DNA from: Spirodela intermedia
Lineage: Eukaryota; Streptophyta; Magnoliopsida; Alismatales; Araceae
DNA: 64,000 nucleotides
NCBI GenBank assembly: GCA_902729315.2
Contig: LR746274.1
Coordinates: 6,507,037 to 6,571,036, forward strand
Reading direction: 5' to 3'
A model generated the notes under the pieces. That model was not told the DNA's origin. It did not search any database and saw only the letters and a program-made list of their open reading frames with translations. A program made the position numbers and the translations under genes. Position 1 is the stretch's first letter. Every line of letters starts with the position of its first letter. Shown in pieces: positions 25,470 through 38,000 of this stretch.

Positions 25470-27118
25470 GACTTAATCATTATATAGTAAATCACGCAAA
25501 TTTAAAATTTATAAAACTAGAAAATATGAAATTTCAGATATTTAGAAGTATTTTTGAATAAATATATCAATTATAATTCAATAAAACTTCCAAAAATAGT
25601 GGTAATTTTCCAGATCGATCACAGAAATGTAATATAATATCAGGTAATTATTCAGAATTTTCCTCGAATAATACTATTTTCTATGAATTTTACACTAGAA
25701 AATAAAAATGAAATATATTTAAAATTCACAAAAAAAGGAATAAGGTTGCGGATGTCAAGATGACGTTAGCGCCCGGCAAATACGAATTGGGCGGAAATAG
25801 AGTTTCACTCGACAATTCTTACATAAGCGGTTTCAGACGATTTAATTGATCAAATTAAAATCTGTAAAAGTAGAAAGAATCATAATTGAATGAAGTATAT
25901 CTTGGTAAATTTAAATCACACAAATTATCACTAAATGAAGTAGAAATTAAGTTGAATGTAGAAAAATAGAATTCCGACGTCACGGCGACAATGCGTCGGT
26001 GATGCACCAGAATCTTCAGTGTTTGGGAGGATCATCGTGCAGTGTTTACGGCCTCGAAGGCTCTCTTTAGACAAGGACGACGTAGGCAATCTCTAGATCT
26101 CTTTGCGAAGTCTAGAGATCAATGAAATAGGTCGTCGAATCGTCTCCGGCAGCTGTCACCCGACAGAGTGGAAAAACGACGACTTTGTGGCTCTCTGGCG
26201 GCTGTCACCCGACGGAGAGGAGCTAGATAGAGGTGGGGCGTGTGTCAAGGAGCTTCATCCTCAGGTCTACGCAGTAAGAGGAGGCTCTTCATTGCATTCA
26301 GTACACTCTCAGGAGGTGGCAACTTGTCTCCTGGCAAATTGTCCTCTTCTCGACGACGATTTGTTCGTCGATCAATCGGAGATGCTTTACTCGATAGATT
26401 CACGATCCTTTTGTCATGAATCGTTCAGCAATTTTAGTAACAATGCTCTGCAAATCGCGTTGACGAGATTTTTGCTGATGATTCAGCAATTCTGGTGGCT
26501 TAATCCTTCATCGGCGATTTGCAGGAAAGTCATGATAATCAGATAAAAAATATGAATTTTGGCTCTAGAAGAATTCGAACCTGAGCCGGTTGCCTGCCCC
26601 TTTTTGGGGAAGGTGTGATGTAGGTTTAATCTCACATCGGTTGTGCGTCGAAGTTTCTGGCGAATATATAGTAATATTATATTTCCGATCAAGTCCCTTT
26701 TTCACGCATGTACGACTACTCTTTGTCCCACAACCAGCTGGCCACTGGTGACGTGGAAGGGGAGTGGCGCACACGTGCCCCATCGGTCCAAGCTGCTCGA
26801 GCCCCTACTCGCGGCTACTCCCCGACTACGCTTTCGACCTGCTTGCGAGCCCGACTAGCCAGCGGGTCCCTCTCATTTTGTTTTATTTTTATTTGTATTT
26901 CTTTTTCTTTATTTATCTCAAAAGTAAGACTATAACAATCATATAAAATCGTATAAAATCACATAATTACCCAAAAATTCACATTAATTAACTGAAAACC
27001 ACTTTTCACACTTTAACATAAATATAAGTCTATTTATCACGAGTTAAGACTAAAACTATATTATTTACTAATTATTAAGTCATGATAATGAAAACTTATC
27101 AGTTATCCACACTAGTAA
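25470..27118 (+). repeat. Right arm of the large inverted repeat, less decayed copy
   Basis: Partner of 23765-25130 in opposite orientation, with a spacer of about 340 bases. The arm is longer than its partner because it carries a GC-richer block at about 26600-26880. It has one open frame of 147 codons (26103-26546) that I do not recognise; part of it matches the degraded frame of the other arm, which suggests this stretch once coded or is simply the better preserved copy. Many CpG sites (CGACG, GTCGTCG) survive here but read as TG/CA in the other arm, as expected from long methylation decay there. Confidence 0.65.
26629..26670 (+). promoter_or_regulatory. snRNA-type promoter signature (USE-like plus TATA), possibly U6-derived
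   Basis: ATCTCACATCG at 26629-26639 differs by one base from the plant snRNA upstream sequence element RTCCCACATCG. TATATA follows at 26665-26670 after 25 bases, which is the Pol III (U6-type) spacing rather than the 33-34 bases of Pol II snRNA genes. GTCCCTT, the first seven bases of plant U6 RNA, begins at 26693, 28 bases after the start of the TATA, close to the U6 spacing. The sequence then departs from U6. It may be a U6 promoter remnant or a chance match. Confidence 0.45.
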
Positions 27119-28288
27119 AGTTATATTTAAAGGCCCCATTCTACCCCAAACTTAAAGGACTTCAACTTCATTTATTTCTCCATGTTTTTTCCCAGCCACA
27201 TGGCATTAAACCACACTAGTTGGATGAAAAATTATGAAAATTGAAGGAAGGTTAGATGTAGTTGCTTGAGCCCAAAGAAGGCTGAGCTCAATAAGACATG
27301 AGGGCCAAATCTTAAGCTAATTGTTCTAAAAATTTAGTCTACTATAGAAGGTCAAACCCTTACCTTGTGGTGGTGCTCTTGAGAAAGGTCACTTGATCCC
27401 ACTAGTAAGAACATAGCTGATTCTTAATGCTAATCATTCATAGGTCGATGAGCTGTACAGAATAAAACCTATTGGGTCAAATAGTTGACTAATTTCCAAC
27501 CCCCCTCCCTCCTCACCCCCCCCCCCCTTTCATTTTCCACCCGCCACCCCTTTTGATGATGTTTGACGAGCTAAAACTTGATCAGTTAACATGGGGAATG
27601 TGGAGATGAAGACCTCATTGTAGAAGAGCGGAATGTATGTAGGTGATTAAAGTCAAACTACCTCATAGTGGGACTAAAAGGAACTTTGTGGGCCCACGTC
27701 AACCACTCGGCCAATGGATGGAAGTGGGCCCTGATGTGGAGCCCGTGAATGAACCTCCCCTGGGCCTACTGAGAGCCGCGCCTTCTGTTATTATTTTAGT
27801 TGAAAGTATGTTGTTTTTTAACTATCATGAGGAAAATGATATGTCACGATTTAATAATATAATTAATGGCGTAACAATCTGTGTCGTACCCCGGCCACAG
27901 TCCTCTCTCTCTCTCCAGATTTTCAGATTCGCCTCCTCTTCCGATCGGCTCACATTCTCTTGGAAACTAGGGTTTGCTACGCAGATCGATTCTTCGGGAT
28001 CGGAGACGGAGCATGCCAGAGCGCGAAGCATCCTATCATTTTGTCTTGCAGGAAGATAGAGGAGAGGAAGTGTGTGGGGAAGAATAGGGTTAAATGCTAT
28101 CCTAGTGCCGGAGATCTCCTATTCTTGCCTTGTCCGAGGATCTGGGGAGGAAATGGACGTCGAGGGGGACCAGATGCGCGAGGAGGTCACCATTTCCATG
28201 TAGGATTAGGGTTTACCCCTTCAATTTCTGCTTATCCTTCGCACTTCGTCGGCCCCCCACCCCCCCTAGGTGTCTGATTTTGGTCGCC
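27119..28288. other. Spacer and GALT2 leader
   Basis: AT-rich spacer with a C-run at 27521-27530, then the probable GALT2 5' region from about 27890: a CT tract at 27903-27918, a GAAACTAGGGTTTGC motif near 27962 and several out-of-frame ATGs. A leader intron is possible, for example with an acceptor at the CCCCCCTAG near 28269. No separate gene was recognised. Confidence 0.5.
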
Positions 28289-31200
28289 ATGAAGCGGCCG
28301 AAGAGCAGCGGCGAAGTGCGAGTTGCCGTCGGGGTGAGGAGGTGGAGACCGCTGCACATGCTCCTCGGCGCGGCGGCGCTCTACCTTCTCTTTATCTCCG
28401 TTAAATTTCCCCGTTTCCTAGAGATGGCGTCCATGCTGAGTGGCGAGGACAGCTTCGTCGGCCTCGACCGCTCGGTCGCAGGGGACGACCTCAGCAAGGC
28501 CCTATTACGTTCTACCTACAGCGATTCATTTCATCGTAAGCTAGAGGATAGCCGCAACCAGAATGCCCCCCACAGGCAAGAGAACTTGCCACGATGGAGT
28601 AACGCGGACTCACGGATGGTCGTCCGGGGGCACGAGCACCAGTATGGAAGGATTACCTGGCAGATCATGAAACGGCGGCGAAATGGAACAAATGGTGATG
28701 ACCTTTCGGAGTTGGAACAGATGGCGGATGAGGCATGGACGCTGGGGACGAAGGCATGGGAGGAATTGGAGAGCTATGAGGCAGCTGGCGGCAGCGATCA
28801 GGAGACAACTGATGTACCTGTTTCTGCGAAGCCTGAGACTTGCCCAACCTCACTATCTCTGAACTCGGAGGATATGGCAGCTGCAGGTGGTGGTGGGGAA
28901 CAACTCATGTTCCTCCCCTGTGGGCTCTCAGCTGGGTCATCCATAACAGTGATAGGAACACCCCATGTTGCCCACCCGGAGTATGTTCCTCAGCTTGCGA
29001 GGCTGAGAAGAGGGAATGGGAATGTAATGGTCTCCCAGTTCATGGTGGAATTGCAGGGTCTTAAGGCTGTGGATGGGGAGGACCCCCCAAGGATCCTGCA
29101 TTTAAATCCACGGCTTAGAGGAGATTGGAACCAAAGACCAGTCATTGAGCACAATACATGTTATCGCATGCAATGGGGCAATGCCCAGAGATGTGATGGA
29201 TTGACCTCTAAAGGCGATGATGATACTGGTACGAGATTGTTCTTATCTTTCTTTGTGATATCCACAGTTGATCATGAATGAAGGATGGATGGAGTTATTA
29301 CTAGGCCATTAATTCTACTTTTTTCACTAGAAGGAACCCATTAATGTAGGCCATCACTTCCATTCAAAATAAGGACTAAAGGTTTTTGGCCCAATAGGCC
29401 CAAAAATGGTGGGCCAGGTGTCCAAGAAGCTTAAAAGATGGCTAGAAAGATCAGAAGACCATAAAAGGCTCAGATCAGATTTAGCCAAGAATAAAACATC
29501 TTAAATGCATCATAGATTAGTTGTCCCACTTTTAGCTTATTTTCCTCCTTTTAGTTTATTTTGAGTTCATGTAAACACACCTTAAATTTGTTTTAAGGCG
29601 CCATTAAAATGGAACCACCTTTTTAGGGGTTCTCTAATAGAAACTCATCCTATTTAAAGACCCCACATTGTATCCTCAGAAGTATTATTCAAATATCAGG
29701 AAATTTCTCCTTTTTTGAGATTCTAACTATTTGCTTGTGGATTCAAACGCTTCCCTTGTGAATTCAAAGGCTCCATTTGGTATTGTGGATTCAGGCTCAC
29801 CACCTTGTGGATTCAAGGGTCAAAGTTTAGAGAATTCAGGGCATGACTCTTCATGGAAATTTGTTTCTTATGGAATAAAGGAGGAAATTTCTCCATGCAA
29901 CTCCGGTTACATCACCATGGAGAATTGGCCTTCTTCAATCTCAGATAATTTTAGATGGCCCTTTCTTCTGTACATTTTCCATCTTCCAATTGATCACATT
30001 GAAGACTATAGTTTTCTGCCAAAGATTATTTCGCCTCTAGGAAATAGTAGGTGCTTATAGACAGCTTTCTTTGTAGCTTACGTCCTTTGTGGAAAAAAGC
30101 TTTCTTTGCCTTGAAAGATACTTTGGTGTCCTCTTTCTAGAAAAAGACGATGGCACAATTCAGAAACTATGACTTCAAAGTGATGCCGTGGACTGGGTAC
30201 TCATCATCCAACTTTCCTTTGCGAATTATAGAAGAAAGACATCAAAGTCATGATTTTAAATTGAGGCACCTAAGTGCATCAGCATTCTGTGTCTTTATTT
30301 TTTTTCGTCGAATTTGTGGAGTGACGTTTTCTGAAAATTTTATAATGAATTACATAATGAATGCTGGTGTTTTGGTTGTTTTGTTTACGTCAGCATGTTT
30401 TCCCTGAACCTTTCAACCTTCTTTAATTTTTTATGTCAACAGTGGACGGATTCATCAAATGTGAGAAGTGGATACGCAGTGATGTGGTTAATTCCAAGGA
30501 ATCTAAAACAACCTCATGGTTACGAAGATTCATAGGCCGTGCAAAGAAGCCAGAAATGACCTGGCCTTTTCCTTTTGTGGAAGGCAAATTGTTCATACTC
30601 ACGTTACGAGCTGGTGTAGAAGGCTTCCATATTAATGTTGGTGGTCGGCATATAACTTCTTTCCCTTATCGAACTGTAAGTTTGTGCTTTTTTATTTTTC
30701 TAATAATTACCATACCTGTGTATATCATGGAAACTGTATTTATGATATCGTGTAGCATTCACTGGATTATGCGATGTTTTCAAAGCATTCTATAGTCTAG
30801 GTGTTTATATAGCTCATTTATTCTGTGATATGCGGTATTATGATTAATGAGGTCCTTTTTTCAGGGCTTCACACTTGAAGATGCAACAGGATTATCAATT
30901 AAAGGAAATATTGATGTTCACTCTGTATATGCTACGTCACTTCCTATGTCTCACCCAAGCTTTTCACTTCAGCGAGTCTTGGAAATGTCTGAGAAATGGA
31001 AGTCTGTTCCTTTATCTGGTCGTCCACTAGATCTCTTTATTGGCATTCTTTCAGCAACCAATCATTTTGCTGAGCGGATGGCTATAAGGAAGACCTGGTT
31101 CCAATCTTCAGCAATCAGATCCTCAAAAGTTGCTGCACGTTTCTTTGTTGCATTGGTAATGTCATTATACTCTGGATTCGTCCATGGAAACGTTTTCTCA

Positions 31201-34141
31201 ATATATATGTTAGCTTTTTTTCTCTTAAAGTTTATCTTTTGAATAAATGCTCTGGGCTATTTGAGATCCCGGCATCAAGGCTTCTATGATGCCTAGACTA
31301 ATTCTAATAGGAGCAAATGTAAACATCTTTAAACCGTACACAATTATCTGTCATTCTGATTTGACTTTTTCCCTTCGTCTTGATTTTGGACTTGATGCAT
31401 TTATGTATTCCTTGCGGGTTTATAAGGTTTGTTAAAAGAGAAATGTTGTTTAAAAGTTTTTTTTTTTTCATTGGTTGGATCATCCCTGTTGATTACATCC
31501 AACATTAATTGCACTACTCTAACAAATTAATCTCCTTAATTAGTTGCATGTAAATGATCGCTTCAATAAAATGGTTGATACAATATTAATGAGCTGAGGG
31601 TTTATCACCTTCTGTTTGATTTTTGGAAATAGGATAATAAACATTCACTTTGGGTATTTTAAAAAACTTTAAGAAAATTCTAAATATTAAACAAATTAAT
31701 GCGATTTTCATTTTTTGTTTAATTATTTTTTGATAATCCCATTTTTTACTGAATCACATACCGTTGGGACAGAACCCATTTGGTGGCTGTTTTAACCCTA
31801 TTTGATTTAGGCTTGGAGCCCTCTAGAGATGGTTTGAGTTCAACAATGATAATGGCTGGCTATTTTCTAGGTTGGAACCTAATTGTTTATGGGTCAGATC
31901 CCCTTCAATTTTATGTCTGTAGGTCATTTTCTTCCATGAGCAGGCGCTTGATTCGTAATGGAGTAGCCATTCAAAGGCGCTCAACTAATGTTAATAGTTT
32001 GTGACTAAACTACTTGGTCCCCTTAGGTGGCTTTGCCCACTTGATTTAATGGGCCTGAACTTCTTGAGCCCATTGGGTGGTGCAGCTTGAGTGACCTAAT
32101 GAGTCTGAACTCCTTGGGCCTGTTTGGTAACGGAGCCGAAATCTATTGGTCTGATAAGTCGGTTTTCCTCACACTTCACAATAGGTACCCAAATTTTCAG
32201 TCTCAAAAGGCTATTTCCACCTAACGTAACGGGCCTAAGGTTCTTGGGCCTATTATGGGACTTTGTCCCCCTAACCTAATAGATCTTAATGCATGTAGTG
32301 CTGCAGGCTTGGGGTTTTTTCAGTTGAACCGATTTGTTTGCTATCCCACCGAACATACCAGGTCCCATCTTCTTGTTATTGGCCTTGTTGTATAGTGGGC
32401 CTGAATCCCAACTGGGTCCCCGTAGGCAGCTTTGACCAATTTTGGGGGGAAAAAAAACTTTTCTTCGAGCTTATTGAGTCCTAGGGGCCCTTTATTTGCC
32501 ATGGATCCTTTTTTATTTTTTTTATTTTTTTATTATCTTGCAAAGGATCTTCTAACACACACTTGGCATATCAGACCTGCACTTCTTGATTGTGTGGGCT
32601 CATTAGGTGGATTTCCCAAAATAATGTGCCTACTCATTGGTTTTAGCCAATTCAGCTTCGCCATTGTTTTCCTTTTTTTCTTTTTCTTTTTTTCTCTGGG
32701 ACCCTTTACTCCCTCCACTTTTTATTTCGCTTGTTCTTGTTGGTGGTCTTTTGGGTTCTTCTGCCAACCCCTTTTCCTTTGGCATCTTTCCCCACTTCTT
32801 GAACCCATTTTTCCCTGCCCACAAGTCATCCTTTTCTACGTCAAGAATCTAAGCCTCCTTTGTGTGCATTAGTCAACAGAGCTTCCAGCGTCTGGTGGCA
32901 GGTTTCTTCCCTTTTCTTAGTTGAGCGGCAGAAGCTTCCTTCGTAACTGTCCATTGTGTGATGGTGGGTTCCATTGCCCCCCACCCCCCACCCCCCCTCT
33001 CCCTCCGCTAATCTTTCAGAGGACCAGAATCTAGGGGGACTAGCAGGTTGTTTCTGTTGACTTGTTGTCCAGTGATGTTTCTCTGAGATGGCCAATGGCT
33101 AACTGACTTCACAGTGGACTTTCATGTACTCATGTTTATCATGCTTTTAGTAATGTGATTATGCTTTCTCGGTGAGATGTCTGCTTATTCCATAGCTGAT
33201 GTCAGAACCCAAGAAAAGAGGTCAATGCGGTGCTGAAGAAAGAAGCTGACTATTTTGGTGACATCGTGATCTTGCCATTCATAGACCGCTATGAGCTCGT
33301 GGTCCTGAAGACCATCTCAATATGTGAATTCGGGGTGAGTCAGATTAACTCCCTGCCTGCTTGTTGAGTGTTTCAGTTTTTATTTTATATTTTTTGTGTC
33401 CCTGTGGGGAGTCCTTGAGCTGTCCAATTCCCATTCAGGTCCACAATCTGACTGCCGAGTATATCATGAAGTGCGACGACGACACGTTCGTTCGTGTGGA
33501 CACGATACTGGGGGAGATCCAGAAGAATCCCCGTAGGTCGCTATACATGGGGAACCTCAACCTCTTGCACAGGCCTTTGAGGAGTGGAAAGTGGGCTGTG
33601 ACATTTCAGGTAAGGTCACGGCGCTGAGCTGTCCATACTGTGGACCTTGTTTGGTAGATTTTTAAGAAGTCAACTGTTGCACACTTCTCGGGAGAAGTTG
33701 ACTTTTAGTGTCTCTAATTCTCTGGAACAACAGGAATGGCCGGAGGCGATATACCCGCCCTATGCCAATGGACCTGGCTACGTGATCTCCAGCGATATTG
33801 CGGCCTTCGTCACCTCCCAGCACCAGAATCAGAGCCTCAGGGTGGATTATCCACCGCTTGAATAAATAACTGATCCATTTTCATTCATTAGTTGAGTTTA
33901 TGTGATCTAATTAGCGATGTGGATGACGTGGCAGCTGTTCAAGATGGAGGACGTGAGCATGGGGCTTTGGGTGGAGCAGTTCAACACGAGCTCGGCGGTG
34001 CAGTATTCCCACAGCTGGAAGTTCTGCCAGTACGGCTGCATGGAGAACTACTTCACTGCCCACTACCAGTCCCCCAGGCAGATGATCTGCCTGTGGGACC
34101 AGCTCGCCCGCGGCCGGGCCCACTGCTGTAACTTCAGATGA
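28289..34141 (+). CDS. GALT2: Hydroxyproline O-galactosyltransferase (GT31 with galectin domain), GALT2-like
   Basis: Seven exons (28289-29228, 30443-30675, 30865-31155, 33206-33334, 33439-33609, 33734-33841, 33935-34141) give 692 residues. A short basic N-terminus precedes one membrane anchor (about 21-40), as in Golgi type II enzymes. The galectin-like domain contains [41 protein letters not shown] and [17 protein letters not shown]. The GT31 domain contains [51 protein letters not shown] with the metal-binding DDD at about 544-546, [13 protein letters not shown] and [12 protein letters not shown], and ends CNFR. Such enzymes add the first galactose to hydroxyproline of arabinogalactan proteins. 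The similarity runs along the whole length to Arabidopsis GALT2. An in-frame ATG at 28130 is open but lacks family support. The gene faces BRCA1 tail to tail. Confidence 0.93.
29733..29822. repeat. Short degenerate repeat in GALT2 intron 1
   Basis: CTTGTGGATTCAA or a close variant occurs four times in about 90 bases (near 29734, 29755, 29785 and 29804). It makes a frame that looks repetitive but has no family resemblance. Confidence 0.6.
32001..32440. repeat. Degenerate 50-bp minisatellite in GALT2 intron 3
   Basis: Three consecutive units of exactly 50 bases start at 32001, 32051 and 32101. Their common core is GGGCCTGAACTTCTTGGGCC, then a GGTGG..TTTG.CC block and CCTAAT. A fourth good unit is at 32231-32280 and a poorer one starts near 32397. 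The array lies in the 2-kb third intron and is non-coding. Confidence 0.75.
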
Positions 34142-35063
34142 TCCCCCTCCCTCCCACATGGGGCCTGCCTTTGCCAGTTTTGGCTGCCATTTTTTCCCTC
34201 CTGTCAATATCCCTCTCCGTTGATTGCAGCCACCGGTCCTGTTGACCTCGCCCCTTGTAGAAAGTCTAGTATATGCCCTTTGTTCTTTCTCATTCACTGC
34301 GCAGCCTGTCGACAAGGAGATGGTGGCAGTGGGGAGAGTTGTGTTCAAACTCGGTGTCCCCGGCCCAATTTCTAGTTGTGTTCATCTCGGGGGGAGAAGA
34401 GGGAAAAGTCAACCCCCGTGTCTTGTGCCTCATTTGTTACCCTACATGTGGTGGCGGTGGGGAGCTTGGTGTAATCTCTCGGTGGTCCTGACCCATCCTC
34501 TTGACCCCGTGTCTTGTGGAAGTGGAGTAGAGTCAGGCCCTCGCTTCGCGCTGTGATAAGATTGACATTCAGACAAGGCGGAGATGTCCGTGATCTTGGT
34601 GACCCCAAGCCTGCTTTCTTGGTTGACTATTGTGGGAGCCTTCTTGGGAGCAAAATGTAAGAAGTCAACCCTTCTCCAAGACGAAGAAAGAAGCCCAAAG
34701 AACTTTAAGATATCCCCATTGTCAGCGTGACTTGAATGGTCCAGATCGTTGTTATTAAAAACGTTGCGGGCATTGTAGAGGGAAACACCAGGACAGTCGT
34801 AACAGGTTTGTGAGACGGACGATCCTCAGCAGAGCAATGAAGATCAATGAAATCAGTGACCAAAACTCATACACAGATGAATTCGTCAGCTTGAAGGTCG
34901 TAGGGTCACATTTTTTTTAACATAAATTAATCGTCGCTCCTAATGCTACTGTCTAGGACAATTTCCTAATAATTTTAAAGTAAATTAATAGAAAGGGCAG
35001 AACGTGGGCATATTCAGAATTGGTCCAAATTTAATTTGTAATTCAAAGGAAAACCATCTTCAT
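34142..35063. other. Convergent 3' region between GALT2 and BRCA1
   Basis: About 920 bases between the two stop codons, holding both 3' UTRs. Open frames here have no family resemblance. AATTAATAG and AATTAATCG stretches near 34925-34990 could belong to the BRCA1 3' end. Confidence 0.5.
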
Positions 35064-38000
35064 CTATGTCCGACACACCGATTCCTCGGCGGCGGGAACT
35101 GCAAGGCTTTGAATCCGGCAGCCAGCGATGGAGTCGAGGACCCACCGGTTGGTCGCTGCCCTGCCGCCGGTAGCCTCCGCGACTGCCGCCGCCTCAGCCC
35201 GCCGGCGTTCCAGGACCGCATCCGCGGCCACCCGGGCGGCGCTGCCGTCAGCGGGCTCGAGGCTGTAGACGATGAAGACCGGCGCCGGAGACAAGCCTTC
35301 CCCCTGCTTGGCGACGGGCTTCCTCTGTAGAACCGCACCCCCCGCTACGGTGACCAGATCCTGCAGGTAACCCCTGTAGACTGCAGGGAAGTTCCCCGTG
35401 AAGTAGAACTTAAAACCATCGAATAACTTCGGCTCCTGTACATAAAAAAATTAGTAATAGAAAACAGAAAGTCAAAGAGTAGGTTGACCAATTTTTGGAC
35501 ATTAAATAAAAAGAAGCCCATCAAAAAGGCCTTCTTCGTGGCCAGAGAGAACCTGTCTGAGGGCCCTTAGCCTTCCAAGCCGGGGGCCGTCGCTCATTCC
35601 ATGGACGTCCTTTCTGATCTCGTAAGGATCCTCTTCAAATGGCTTCCCGCCCTTTAAGCACGCGTTGACCCCTGCCACATCATTAGGTCAACGCATTATC
35701 ACGATTTGTCCTCGTTGTCCCCTTGGAGGTGGTCTGAAACCGACATGAAGAGCCCTTACAGCCCATGTTTAGTATCCATTTTCCTTCCGCGATGGCCATC
35801 AGGTATTTGAGCGTCCTCCTGCAAGCACCCTCCTCGTCGACCGACGCGATGACGTGGGTGACCGCGGAGCTCCAGCCCTTTGAGAGGAGAACGCCAGCGA
35901 GCTTTGCCAGCTCAGAGACGGCCTCCTGTCAATTGGAGACGCCGAATTAAGGTCTCTATACAGAAGGAGAGAGAGAGAGAGAGAGAGAAACAGACAGACA
36001 GAGAACTTCGAGCCCACCTTCTCCACTGGGGAGAGAGAAGAACAACAAAGAACCCACTTTGGAGATGACACGGCTGACCATCGCCAAGGCTGCCGTGTGC
36101 TTGCTTGGGATCGAGATGCTCTGTAGAGATGAGGTTTCAATTAAACCAAATGCGCATAGAAAGTATGTTTCGTCATTGAAAACCTACCGTCTGTGAGTTG
36201 ACTTTAGCAGTCCCTGGCGTTGAGAGCCAGGAGCATCAAGAAGTAACCGCGACGACACATGAATAGGGCACAGCATCACGAAATTTTCCTATAACAAAGA
36301 TTTCAGCGGGTCAATGCAGTTGACCTTTTTTCCCGATCAACGTCAGAAGATTCTTACCTCGTCCCAGTGGCATCCTGAGATGAGCTTAGCGCAGGTGTAA
36401 TGGAAGCTCTTGCGGCAGCTCCTCTTGAGACAACCCAGAGCAGCCCCTTTGACCCCGCAGTGGCTGCACCTAATCCTCCTGCTCCTCGCCACCTCGGCCG
36501 CAAGATTGACGACCCCATCACCGTCGAAGAATACATTTGGCGCCCTGCACGCATTAAAGTCAACCCTGTCAGCCACAAACGACCGCTGCCGGGTGGGGAA
36601 GAAGACGATGAGAGGAGCGTCCAAGCCGAGGGCTGCGACCATTCCGCACAAAGCCTGTGAGAGTGTATAATCCTCGCGCCTCCATTGAAGTCCGAAGCGA
36701 CTGGTCTGCCGTCGAGATAGTGTATCATCTCCCCGCTAACCTGCAAATATGGCTCCACAGCATGATACTCTCCGGCGAGGACAAGAACAAGAACGAACAA
36801 GGTCTTGTCGTACTACCTCCGTTTCCTCGCTCGAATGGCAGAAGGAGCATTTGTCGTCACTGGGGTGAGGAGCCCCAACTGAGGAATCAGAAGAGGCGAC
36901 CACCGCATCCTGAGGAATCACATGGAGCTTCTCTGCGATAGCCTCGTCGGAAGACGGCGACGTTCTCTTCTGCTTCTCCCTCGTCTCCATGCCTCCCCCG
37001 CGAGGGCAATCCTCCTCTGCCTTCTTAAAGGGAACCTGCTTGCCGTCCATCTCGAGATTATCCTGAAATCGGCTGGCCAGTTTTCTCGCACAAGACCTCG
37101 ACGGCCTGCCTAGAGCCGCCCAGATCTTCGGGTCCTTCAATGGCGATGAGACTGCCCTTTTCTGAAGACTCGTGTTCTTCTTCCTCGACTCTGCGGATCT
37201 TCCCGCGCGACTCCTTCGAACCCTCTTCCCGGATGGTCCTTGCTTTCCTCTCGCAGCTGACTCTCGACGACCGCTGGGTCGAGACTTATCTGGGTTTTGA
37301 TCTGTTCGATCAGCCGTCCTGCGGCCGTCCAGAGACCCACTCGCCGGCGCGCGATGTTCTTCCTCGCAAGATCCATCCGATCGACTCGCCTCTCTGATCT
37401 GTTGAGCGAGCTCGAAGTTCGGCGAACAATAGCAGGACGATTCAAAAGGAGAAATCATTCAGGAGTTAGGCAGTAGACAATAAGATAAACCAGACGAGCA
37501 TTTCTTACTTGGTCCTTGACGGGCGTAAGCCATAGCTCAGGGGAGCAAGGTCTCTGCGTCCATTCAAACATCTCACTATCGAGGATCTCTCCGACGCGTG
37601 ACTTACTCTGCAGTTCATTTACCGTTCCGAGAGGTTAAAGGAGTCGTCAACCAGGCAAAGAAGAGGAGATGTGCCCTCCATAGCCAAGAATCAGAGATTC
37701 ACCGTGGGAGTCTTCCCAGTGAGATCGCCATCGTCCTCATCCTTGATGTCGCTGAAGCAAGGAGCCACCTGTGGCGGCGTGTCACCAGTCTGCTGGGGGC
37801 TTGACCTCCCTGATACCCGGTCCTCATCATCCTCAACGTCTTCTCTCATCCAGAAGAAGGGACAGAAAAGCGGCTCTCCCCTTTGGTCAACGGGGGCCTT
37901 CTTCCAGGCGGCTGCGGTGTCCATGGATGCCTGCTGGTACTCTAGTTTTGAAGGCCCTTCGGGCTTGGGTGGGGTCTCGGAGATGGAGTATGGCGTCACA

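Noticed and set aside
26103-26546. 147-codon open frame as a gene
   Set aside because: No recognised domain. It is part of a repeated element, and its partner in the other arm is degraded, so I treat it as repeat sequence.
26560-26620. GGTTCGAATTC on the minus strand as a tRNA or SINE B box
   Set aside because: No matching A box at tRNA distance and no cloverleaf pairing could be found.
28130-28288. In-frame upstream ATG for GALT2
   Set aside because: The added residues lie before the basic N-terminus and membrane anchor expected at the start of this Golgi enzyme, and they read like leader sequence.
36343-36651. BARD1 rather than BRCA1
   Set aside because: The extended PHD alone would fit either, but the HLERMGRELKCPIC start, MDSLVAIYK, EMFEWTQRPCSPE and the C-terminal WVLDSIAGC blocks match BRCA1.
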